Assembly (NCBI RefSeq): GCF_030269485.1
Contig: NZ_BSTL01000001.1
Location: forward strand, 58,794-122,793
Origin: Actinoplanes sp. NBRC 103695
GTDB taxonomy: Bacteria > Actinomycetota > Actinomycetes > Mycobacteriales > Micromonosporaceae
DNA length: 64,000 nt
Direction of reading: 5' to 3'
This document shows, in pieces, positions 57,692 through 64,000 of the stretch. Within the stretch, counting starts at the first letter, position 1. Each line of letters begins with the position of its first letter. A program made the translations under genes and the position numbers. Under the pieces are notes generated by a model. That model saw only the letters and a program-made list of their open reading frames with translations. It did no database searches and was not told the origin of the DNA.

Positions 57692-59041
57692 ATGCGAGTC
57701 CGCCGCGCCGTTCTTGCCCTCCTGCTCGCCGTTCTCCCGGTCACGGTCGCGTCACCCGCCTCCGCTGCCGCCACGACCTTCACCGCTGTCGCCGACACGT
57801 ACGTGCAGAACGACGCCACCGGCACCAACTACGGAACGTCCGCCCAGATCGTGGTGGACAACTCGCCGGTGCGCCGGACGTTCCTGCGGTTCACCGTCAA
57901 CGGCGTCAGCGGCACGGTCACCTCGGCCCGGCTGCGCCTGCACACGATCAGTGGCAACACCGGCAGCCCCAGCGGCGGCACCTGGTCCGGCGTGTCCAGC
58001 ACCACCTGGTCGGAGACCGGCGTGACCTGGGCCAGCCAGCCGGCCATCGACGGCGGCGCGCTCGGGACGATCGGCTCGGTCGGCGCGAGCGGCTGGTACG
58101 AGGTGGACGTCACCTCCCGGGTGACCGGCGACGGCACGGTCAGCTTCGGCGGCACGTCGTCGAACAGCGACGGCGCCTACTTCGACACCCGGGAGACCGG
58201 CGCGAACGGCCCCCAGCTGGTCGTCACCACCGACTCGGGCACGCCGCCACCGTCCGGCGACCCGGTCCTCGTCGGCGCCGGCGACATCGCCGACTCGGGC
58301 TCCGGCGACAGCGCGACCGCCACCCTCCTCGACGGCATCGCCGGGACGGTCTTCACCACCGGCGACAACGTGTACGACAGCGGCACGGCCGCCGAGTTCA
58401 CGAGCTACTACGCGCCCACGTGGGGACGGCACCGCTCCCGCACCTACCCGACGCCGGGCAACCACGACTACGTGACCTCCGGTGCGACGGGCTACTACAA
58501 CTACTTCGGTACGCGGGCCGGCCCGAGCGGGCGCGGCTACTACTCGTACGACCTGGGCAACTGGCACATCGTCTCGCTGAACTCGAACATCAGCATGGCC
58601 GCCTCGTCGGCGCAGACCCAGTGGCTCCGCACCGACCTGGCCGCCAGCACCAAGCCGTGCACGCTGGCGTACTGGCACCACCCGCTCTTCACCTCGGGCG
58701 CCAACCACGCCCCGTCGACCGCGACCAGGCCGTTGTACCAGGCCCTCTACGACAACAACGCCGACGTGGTGGTCTGGGGCCACAACCACCAGTACGAGCG
58801 CTTCGCCCCGATGAACCCGTCGGGCGCCGTGGACACCGCCCGGGGCCTGCGCACGTGGGTGGCGGGCATGGGCGGGGCCAGCCACTACGGCTTCGGCACG
58901 ATCCAGCCCAACAGCGAGGCCCGCAACAGCTCCGCGTACGGCGTCCTCGAGTTCACCCTGCACGGCAACGCCTACGACTGGCGGTTCGTCCCGGTCGCCG
59001 GTCAGTCCTACGCCGACTCCGGCACCGGCACCTGCCACTGA
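57692..59041 (+). CDS. Secreted metallophosphoesterase with N-terminal CBM96/DNRLRE domain
   Basis: A 449-aa secreted protein. Signal peptide RRAVLALLLAVLPVTVASPA. Residues about 28-185 form a DNRLRE/CBM96-type beta-sandwich (FTAVADTYVQNDATGTNYGT, RTFLRFTVNG). Residues about 195-449 are a calcineurin-like phosphoesterase: GAGDIADSG, FTTGDNVYD, TPGNHDYV, YWHHPLF and VVWGHNHQYERFAP, giving all five metal-ligand blocks. Likely an extracellular phosphatase or phosphodiesterase. Start ATG 57692 is chosen for the signal peptide; an ATG at 57656 would add 12 residues. Confidence 0.9.
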   Translation: MRVRRAVLALLLAVLPVTVASPASAAATTFTAVADTYVQNDATGTNYGTSAQIVVDNSPVRRTFLRFTVNGVSGTVTSARLRLHTISGNTGSPSGGTWSGVSSTTWSETGVTWASQPAIDGGALGTIGSVGASGWYEVDVTSRVTGDGTVSFGGTSSNSDGAYFDTRETGANGPQLVVTTDSGTPPPSGDPVLVGAGDIADSGSGDSATATLLDGIAGTVFTTGDNVYDSGTAAEFTSYYAPTWGRHRSRTYPTPGNHDYVTSGATGYYNYFGTRAGPSGRGYYSYDLGNWHIVSLNSNISMAASSAQTQWLRTDLAASTKPCTLAYWHHPLFTSGANHAPSTATRPLYQALYDNNADVVVWGHNHQYERFAPMNPSGAVDTARGLRTWVAGMGGASHYGFGTIQPNSEARNSSAYGVLEFTLHGNAYDWRFVPVAGQSYADSGTGTCH

Positions 59042-59073
59042 GCGCTGTCCCGGCGGCCGCGACAATCAGGGGC

Positions 59074-59259
59074 ATGGCCCATGTCGTGCCGGAGCGGTGG
59101 CCGGATGACGTGGAAGCCCGCCGGGCGCTGGAGGAGCACCTCCGGGCGCCGGCGGGTGTCGCGGAGATCTTCCACGGGATCGAGATTCCTGGCCGGACCG
59201 AGCCGATTTCGGTGCGACGCGGACGTGCGCGCGTTCGCTCTGGCGGCCGATCAGGCTGA
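59074..59259 (+). pseudogene. Truncated short hypothetical gene
   Basis: 61 codons starting MAHVVPERWPDDVEARRALE. The first about 45 codons look coding (balanced helix-forming EEHLRAPAGVAEIFHGIEIP); after about 59208 the frame runs into the antisense of the XRE-cupin remnant and turns Arg-rich. The original 3' end seems to have been lost at that junction. Family not recognised. Confidence 0.3.
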
Positions 59260-59385
59260 GGAACTCGACCGGGCCCGCGCTCGTCGCGCCGAACCAGTGC
59301 GGGGTGCGCGAGTCGAACGAGGGTGGGCCGTCGCAGCCCGGCCTCGAGCCGGGACAGCGTGCTGACCGAGATGCCGGACTCGCCA
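59214..59385 (-). pseudogene. Remnant of an XRE/cupin transcription regulator
   Basis: On the minus strand, 59385-59321 encodes GESGISVSTLSRLEAGLRRP, the recognition part of an XRE HTH. In a different frame 59318-59214 encodes SFDSRTPHWFGATSAGPVEF, then LSLIGRQSERAHVRV, the usual C-terminal end of XRE-cupin regulators. The approximately 100 residues normally in between are deleted, as is the start. Confidence 0.6.
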
Positions 59386-59549
59386 CGTCGGCCGAGGTCA
59401 TGATCGTGGCCCGGCTTCTCGCCGGGCAGCGCTCGATGTGGGCCGGTGTCGGTGTGATGGTGCTCCTGTTCGCCTTCGTCGTGGCGCGAGTCCCGGCGGA
59501 CGGGCGTAGGGTCGATCGTGAGCGAGGCTAACGATCAGAGGAGCTTGAC

Positions 59550-60401
59550 GTGACCACACCACAGGCCGGTGCCGCGGGCACGATCGACGTCGGCGGGGAC
59601 CTGACGGTCAACCGTCTCGGGTTCGGCGCCATGCGGGTCACCGGGGACGGGATCTGGGGGCCGCCGAAGAGCCGGGAGGACGCCGTCGCGGTGCTCCGGC
59701 GGGTGGTCGAGCTCGGCATCAACTTCATCGACACCGCCGACTCGTACGGGCCGGATGTGAGCGAGGAGCTGATCGCGGAGGCTCTCCACCCGTACCCGGA
59801 AGATCTTGTCATTGCCACCAAGGGCGGGCTGGAGCGGACCGGGCCGGGGCAGTGGCCGGTCAACGGGCGGCCCGAGCACCTGCGCGCGGCGGCCGAGGGC
59901 AGCCTGCGCAAGCTGCGGCTGGAGCAGATCCCGCTCTACCAGTTCCACCGGCCCGACCCGAGCGTGCCGCTGGAGGACTCGATCGGCGCGCTGGTCGAGC
60001 TCAAGAACGAGGGCAAGATCCGGCACATCGGCGTCTCCAACTTCTCCGAGGAGCAGCTGCGGGTGGCGCAGGCGCTGACGCCGATCGTGTCGATCCAGAA
60101 CCGCTACAACATCGACGACCGGCGTTCAGAGTCGCTGGTGGATCTGTGCGAGCAGGAGCGGATCACGTTCCTGCCGTGGGCCCCGATCCAGGACCACCAG
60201 GGCAACGCGACCGTGCAGCGGCTGGCGCGGGAGCACGGCGCGACCCCGCACCAGATCGTGCTGGCCTGGCTGCTCGCCCGGTCCCCGGCGATCCTGCCGA
60301 TCCCGGGCACCGGCTCGGTGGGCCACCTGGAGGAGAACACGGTGGCCGCGTCCATCAAGCTGAGCCAGACCGACGTGGCGGCGATCACCGGCGGGGCCTG
60401 A
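59550..60401 (+). CDS. Aldo/keto reductase
   Basis: A 283-aa NADPH-dependent reductase. The (beta/alpha)8 barrel has the catalytic tetrad: Asp and Tyr in FIDTADSYGPD, Lys in VIATKGGLER, His in YQFHRPDP. IRHIGVSNFSEEQL and ILPIPGTGSVGHLEEN form the cofactor side. The GTG start at 59550 has GAGGAG eight bases upstream. The substrate is unknown. The adjacent minus-strand gene converges on it. Confidence 0.93.
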   Translation: MTTPQAGAAGTIDVGGDLTVNRLGFGAMRVTGDGIWGPPKSREDAVAVLRRVVELGINFIDTADSYGPDVSEELIAEALHPYPEDLVIATKGGLERTGPGQWPVNGRPEHLRAAAEGSLRKLRLEQIPLYQFHRPDPSVPLEDSIGALVELKNEGKIRHIGVSNFSEEQLRVAQALTPIVSIQNRYNIDDRRSESLVDLCEQERITFLPWAPIQDHQGNATVQRLAREHGATPHQIVLAWLLARSPAILPIPGTGSVGHLEENTVAASIKLSQTDVAAITGGA

Positions 60402-60439
60402 GCTTTCCTGCCGGGCCGGCCCGCTCGAGGTGGCCGGGA

Positions 60440-61357
60440 TCAGGATTCGCCGGCCCGCCGCTCGATCACCGGGGACGGGGCCGAGGCCGCGACCATGGTG
60501 GTGGCCGAGCCCTCGTCCTTGCCGGCGAGCGGCGGCCGGGCGCCGGTGCTGCGCAGCGCGACCAGCTTGGACAGTGTGTCGAACCAGAACGGCGCGCCCA
60601 GCATCAGCAGCAGGGCGGTGATCAGCCAGCCCGCGACGTGCGGGCCGAGCCAGGCGGCGCTCGCCCAGTCGGCGGCGCCGGTCCAGCCGACCGGGAGGCC
60701 CAGCGAGGCCATGTCCTCGATCGTCCGCAGGTTGTCGCCGGGGGACGAGGAGGACGCGGCGTTGACGGCCGCCTCGCGCAGCACCGGCTGCCGCCACAGC
60801 GACTGGGCGACGTGGATGGTGGACACGTTGCCCAGCACCGCGACCGCCAGCGCGATGAAGAACAGAATCCCGGTGCTCCACCTCTTGTACGCCTCGCCGA
60901 GACGGCTCATCGTCTCGTCGAACCAGCTCTCCAGGCCCGCCTTGACCTCGATCACCCGGGCGCCGGTCTCGGCGGTCAGCGCCTCGACCCGCTTGTCCAG
61001 CCCCGGCAGCCCGGTCGGCGCGGTCAGCGCGCCCAGCTCGGTGAGCGCGTCGGCGAACGACCGCGCGGACAGGTAGGCCGGTTTGGCGCGACTCTTGAGG
61101 AACCAGGCGCCCTGCCGGGAGGCCGCCTCGATCGAGCTGTAGACCGCCGTCCCCTGGAACATCTCCAGGGCGCGCCGCTGGTCGCCGACCGGGTTACGCG
61201 CGTCGCCGAGCATCTGCCCGATGGTCGCCTCCAGGTCCTTGGAACGCTTGCGCAGCAGCCGGGACAGCCCCTCGACCAGCGCCGAGGCCAGCGACGACAG
61301 GACGAAGAACAGCAGCGCGAGGCCGACCGCGGTCTCCAGTGCTTGAGAGCCGAACAT
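60440..61357 (-). CDS. Hypothetical membrane protein with three helices
   Basis: A 305-aa protein. An N-terminal helix (ALETAVGLALLFFVLSSLAS) is followed by a long soluble helical domain (LLRKRSKDLEATIGQMLGDA, VEALTAETGARVIEVKAGLE), a helix at about residues 170-190 (ILFFIALAVAVLGNVSTIHV) and one near the C-terminus (HVAGWLITALLLMLGAPFWF). It resembles conserved actinobacterial membrane proteins without assigned function. Minus strand, upstream neighbours HAAS and PadR. Confidence 0.7.
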   Translation of the reverse strand: MFGSQALETAVGLALLFFVLSSLASALVEGLSRLLRKRSKDLEATIGQMLGDARNPVGDQRRALEMFQGTAVYSSIEAASRQGAWFLKSRAKPAYLSARSFADALTELGALTAPTGLPGLDKRVEALTAETGARVIEVKAGLESWFDETMSRLGEAYKRWSTGILFFIALAVAVLGNVSTIHVAQSLWRQPVLREAAVNAASSSSPGDNLRTIEDMASLGLPVGWTGAADWASAAWLGPHVAGWLITALLLMLGAPFWFDTLSKLVALRSTGARPPLAGKDEGSATTMVAASAPSPVIERRAGES

Positions 61358-61425
61358 CGATACAGCATGCCAGCCGGGGCGGGAGCCGAGACCGGCCCCC
61401 GCCCCATCAGGAATCAGTGCGGGAA

Positions 61426-62403
61426 TCAGTGGACGCCCACCGTGTGGTGGCCGGGGGAGGGATGCGGCAGGCCGCGACGGGTGCGTTCGGCCCGGATGGC
61501 CGTGTCGGCGACGTCGAAGATCGCGGTCAGGGCCACCGACGCGATGACCGTCCAGGTCAGCCAGTTGAGCGGGTCGGTGCCCCAGCCGAGGCTGCCGAGG
61601 AACGCCGGGTTGAAGAACTGCTCGGTGGACAGCAGCCAGATCATCGGGGCGGCGGAGAGCACCGCGAGCACCGCGTTGACCGCCGTCACCGTGTGGGACC
61701 AGGCGCCGCGGCGGAAGAGCCAGACGGCGTAGGCGCACTCCAGCAGGAGGACCGCGATCAGGTACGGCCACCAGAAGGACCAGCCGGCCGGGTCGAGCAC
61801 GGGCACGTCGAAGAACGTGAACTGCTGGAGCACCAGGGCGACGATCAGCAGGACCGGCCACACCAGGTTCGCCGCGAACTGGCCGAGGGTCTGGAAACCG
61901 GCCTCGTACCTGGGCAGGTCGGCCAGCGCCCAGGTGTGGCGCATCGGCAGGCCGCCGCGGTTGACGCCGGTGCGCTCCAGCAGGGCGAAGATGCCCGTCG
62001 TCCAGAACGCCAGGTGCGCGGCGGTGGTGATGGCGGCGCTGATCGCGGCGCCGATGACCGTGCCGAAGGTGGCGCCGTCGAGCACCTTCACGACCACCGC
62101 GACCACGGCGACGATCGGCAGCACCGTGGTGAAGAACAGGGTCATCAGGCGGCGCCAGACCGGGAACATGTCGGGGCCGATCAGGTACTGCGGGCGGTCG
62201 GCGTAGCCGTCGGCCAGTTTGTCGGGGTCGCCGAGCTCGACCAGCGTCGCCTCGATCGCGGCGGCCTCGGGCTCGCCGCCGTCGACGCGGGAGTCCACCG
62301 CGTCGGCGATGCTGGCGCGGAGCTCGCGCTCGATGTCGGGGCGCTGACGCTCGGGCACCCGGCGCAGCACGGTGAAGACGTAGCGGTCGATGAGCGTGGT
62401 CAT
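61426..62403 (-). CDS. HAAS/permease-prefix-domain membrane protein
   Basis: A 325-aa protein. The first about 75 residues form the HAAS (permease prefix) domain: DRYVFTVLRRVPERQRPDIE, RELRASIADAVDSR, ATLVELGDPDKLADGY. Six or seven membrane helices follow (LMTLFFTTVLPIVAVVAVVV, WPVLLIVALVLQQFTFFDVP, WPYLIAVLLLECAYAVWLF). The start overlaps the stop of the PadR gene by 4 bp. PadR-HAAS pairs are frequent; the regulator controls its own membrane partner. Confidence 0.85.
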   Translation of the reverse strand: MTTLIDRYVFTVLRRVPERQRPDIERELRASIADAVDSRVDGGEPEAAAIEATLVELGDPDKLADGYADRPQYLIGPDMFPVWRRLMTLFFTTVLPIVAVVAVVVKVLDGATFGTVIGAAISAAITTAAHLAFWTTGIFALLERTGVNRGGLPMRHTWALADLPRYEAGFQTLGQFAANLVWPVLLIVALVLQQFTFFDVPVLDPAGWSFWWPYLIAVLLLECAYAVWLFRRGAWSHTVTAVNAVLAVLSAAPMIWLLSTEQFFNPAFLGSLGWGTDPLNWLTWTVIASVALTAIFDVADTAIRAERTRRGLPHPSPGHHTVGVH

Positions 62404-62753
62404 GAGTTGCCCCCCATGGCGGCGTGGTCGTCCAGGTCGTTGATGGCACGGTCGAGCCGCGCCCACTCGTCACGCAGCGCGGACGCCAGCGCGTCGCCCT
62501 GCTCGGTGGTCGTGTAGAACTTCCGCGGCCGGGCCTCGTCCGTGTTCCACGAGCTGGTCAGCAGGCCCTGCGTCTCCAGGCGCCGCAGCAGCGGGTAGAG
62601 CGTGTTGGCCTCCACCTCGAAGCCGGCCTGGCTCAGCGACTCGAGCAGCGAATATCCGTATCCGGGCGTCCGCAGCACGGTCAGGCTCGCGACGACGACC
62701 GTGCCGCGGCGCAGCTCCTGCAGGTGCCCGGCTAGCGTCGCATCCATTGTCAT
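62400..62753 (-). CDS. PadR-family transcriptional regulator
   Basis: A 117-aa protein: LAGHLQELRRGTVVVASLTV, GYGYSLLESLSQAGFEVEAN, TLYPLLRRLETQGLLTSSWN, PRKFYTTTEQGDALASAL. This is the PadR winged helix plus a short C-terminal helix. It probably represses the PadR-HAAS operon and perhaps the divergent P450 gene through the palindrome at 62764-62784. Start ATG 62753 (MTMDATL), or 62747. Confidence 0.92.
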   Translation of the reverse strand: MTMDATLAGHLQELRRGTVVVASLTVLRTPGYGYSLLESLSQAGFEVEANTLYPLLRRLETQGLLTSSWNTDEARPRKFYTTTEQGDALASALRDEWARLDRAINDLDDHAAMGGNS

Positions 62754-62763
62754 GGTGAACACT

Positions 62764-62784
62764 ATACTGTGTGAGACACAATAT
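62764..62784. promoter_or_regulatory. Predicted PadR operator
   Basis: ATACTGTGT-GAG-ACACAATAT, 21 bp, arms match at 8 of 9 positions. This is the ATAC/GTAT-flanked type of PadR site, 11 bp from the PadR start and 33 bp before the P450 start. Confidence 0.75.
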
Positions 62785-62816
62785 GACGAGACCCAACTTC
62801 CCAGTAGCGTGCGGCT

Positions 62817-63974
62817 GTGGAGATTGACTTCTCGGACCCGGCGTTCATCCGCGATCCCTATCCGGCGTTGCGGCGGCTGCCCTCGATCAGCTGGCATCCG
62901 GGGACCGGGCGGTGGCTGGCGGCCGGGCACGCGGACGCGGACGCGGTGCTGCGGGACCGGCGGCTCGGGCGGCTGTGGCGGGACCGGGAGCCGGTCGACG
63001 TCTTCGAGCCGTTCAACCTGCTGCACCGCAACCAGATGATGGAGAACGAGCCGCCCGTCCACACTCGGCTGCGGTCGCTGGTGGCCACGGCGTTCGCGCG
63101 CGGCCACGTCTCCCGCCTGGCGCCCGCGGTCGCCGGGTCGGCCCGGTCGTTGCTCGCCGCGGCCGGCGCGGAGTTCGACCTGCTGGCCGACGTCGCGGAG
63201 CCGCTGGCCGTCACGGTCATCGCCGAACTGCTGGGCGTGCCCGAGCCCGATCGGCACCGGCTGCGGCCGTGGTCGGCGGCGATCGTGCGGATGTACGAGG
63301 TGCGGCGCACACCGGAGGTGGAGGCGGCGGCGCTGGAAGCGTGCCGGGAGTTCGCCGACTATCTGCGCGACCTGGCCGCCCGCCGCGCAGCGTCGCCCCG
63401 CGAGGACTTGATCTCACACCTGGTGTCGGTCAAGGACGGGCTCACCGCCGACGAACTGGTGGCGTCGGCGATCCTGCTGCTGAACGCCGGCCACGAGGCG
63501 TCGGTCAACGCGTTCGGCGGCGGCGTGGTCGCCCTGCTGCGGCATCCGGAACAGCTGGCGCGGCTGAGAGCGGACCGCGGCCTGATCGCGACGGCGGGGG
63601 AGGAGATGATCCGCTACGACCCGCCGCTGCACATGTTCATCCGCACCGCCGCGGCCGACGTCCGCCTGGGCGAGGTCACCATCCCGGCCGGAGCCGAGGT
63701 GGCGGCCCTGCTGGGCGCGGCGAACCGCGATCCGGCCGTCTTCACCGACCCGGACACCTTCGACGTGGGCCGCGACCCCAACCCGCACCTGGGCTTCGGC
63801 GCCGGCCTGCACTTCTGCCTGGGCGCGCCGCTGGCCCGCATCGAACTCCAGGCCGGCCTGTCGGCGCTGCTGGACCACGCCCCGGCACTGGCGCTGGCCG
63901 CCGAGCCGGTGCAGCGGCCGACCTTCGTGCTGCGCGCCTACCACGCCGTTCCGCTCACCACCCGCCCGTCCTGA
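62817..63974 (+). CDS. Cytochrome P450
   Basis: A 385-aa soluble P450. The haem-binding loop is GFGAGLHFCLGAPLAR with axial Cys334. The I-helix shows LLNAGHEASVN, where the usual Thr of A-G-x-x-T is replaced by a Ser one position later. ExxR is EEMIRYDPP. Natural substrate unknown; no ferredoxin gene adjoins. Starts GTG 62817 (VEIDFSDPAFIRDPYPALRR), shares a promoter region with the divergent PadR gene. Confidence 0.93.
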   Translation: MEIDFSDPAFIRDPYPALRRLPSISWHPGTGRWLAAGHADADAVLRDRRLGRLWRDREPVDVFEPFNLLHRNQMMENEPPVHTRLRSLVATAFARGHVSRLAPAVAGSARSLLAAAGAEFDLLADVAEPLAVTVIAELLGVPEPDRHRLRPWSAAIVRMYEVRRTPEVEAAALEACREFADYLRDLAARRAASPREDLISHLVSVKDGLTADELVASAILLLNAGHEASVNAFGGGVVALLRHPEQLARLRADRGLIATAGEEMIRYDPPLHMFIRTAAADVRLGEVTIPAGAEVAALLGAANRDPAVFTDPDTFDVGRDPNPHLGFGAGLHFCLGAPLARIELQAGLSALLDHAPALALAAEPVQRPTFVLRAYHAVPLTTRPS

Positions 63975-63998
63975 CCGTCCCGCCCGTCCTGACCGTCC
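63963..63998. repeat. 18-bp tandem repeat at the window end
   Basis: CGCCCGTCCTGACCGTCC occurs twice in tandem (63963-63980, 63981-63998); the first copy contains the P450 stop codon. It may continue beyond the window. Confidence 0.8.
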
Positions 63999-64000
63999 CG

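Larger units (their letters stand above)
59042..59549. other. Gene-remnant region between phosphatase and aldo/keto reductase
   Basis: 508 bp with no intact gene supported. It contains the XRE-cupin remnant on the minus strand, a short plus-strand frame at 59074-59259 and a 43-codon plus-strand frame at 59400-59531 with one hydrophobic stretch (WAGVGVMVLLFAFVVAR). A dyad GATCGT...ACGATC near 59514-59536 lies just before the reductase ribosome site. Confidence 0.5.

Noticed and set aside
59400..59531. A 43-codon plus-strand frame with one hydrophobic stretch
   Set aside because: No ribosome site and it lies partly in a remnant region; chance hydrophobicity is likely.

Overview
The window is very GC-rich, densely packed DNA with overlapping ATGA/GTGA stop-start junctions and many GTG/TTG starts. 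This is typical of a filamentous actinomycete chromosome. The mix of contents (squalene-hopene cyclase, type VII secretion substrates, a DinB fold of the mycothiol type, SAV2177-type methyltransferase, many secreted hydrolases with Gram-positive signal peptides) suggests a soil member of the Micromonosporaceae such as an Actinoplanes relative. That placement is an inference; no rRNA, tRNA or other taxonomic marker is present. I saw no CRISPR array, insertion sequence, tRNA or origin.

Layout. 1-5.3 kb: an MptB-like mannosyltransferase (partial), an ECF sigma factor with its CU044_5270-type partner, an XRE/NB-ARC protein and a secreted S1 protease. 5.4-18.0 kb: the standout, a six-gene operon encoding a WGR-DUF4132 protein, a second DUF4132 protein, a MoxR AAA+ ATPase, a DUF5682 protein, a VWA protein and a SWIM zinc-finger protein. 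It has the same set of families as the uncharacterised E. coli yehI/yehL/yehM/yehP/yehQ genes and carries two striking tandem repeats (47 bp x3 at a gene junction, 21 bp x12 inside the SWIM gene). 18.4-25.6 kb: a secreted PI-PLC/GH18 chitinase/carbohydrate-binding fusion, squalene-hopene cyclase with an active-site-less prenyl-synthetase-like partner, and a DMT exporter. 25.7-32.1 kb: a LuxR remnant, small conserved genes, CutC, an Lrp regulator divergent from an amino-acid dehydrogenase, and a large secreted S8 protease. 32.1-35.6 kb: a minus-strand type VII secretion toxin operon ending in a zincin-type toxin and a probable immunity gene.

35.7-48.4 kb: a frameshifted S41 peptidase, a CGNR regulator divergent from a DinB-aminotransferase fusion, a pectate lyase and a rhamnogalacturonan lyase that both carry CebR/LacI-like operators, a SpoIIE phosphatase, an SPFH/ribbon-helix-helix/GPP34 cassette, and an ABC uptake operon (binding protein, methyltransferase, permease, no ATPase gene). 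48.4-64.0 kb: a GH5 glycanase, an isolated lower-GC nuclease-like gene that looks horizontally acquired, an SAV2177-type methyltransferase, a duplicated phytase-like esterase, an MFS exporter, a secreted metallophosphatase, gene remnants, an aldo/keto reductase, a PadR/HAAS-domain membrane module and a cytochrome P450.

Working together: the secreted lyases, chitinase, glycanase, proteases and phosphatase form a saprophytic degradation set, with the two pectin enzymes sharing an operator type. The six-gene MoxR-VWA operon and the type VII toxin operon are the best candidates for conflict or defence functions.
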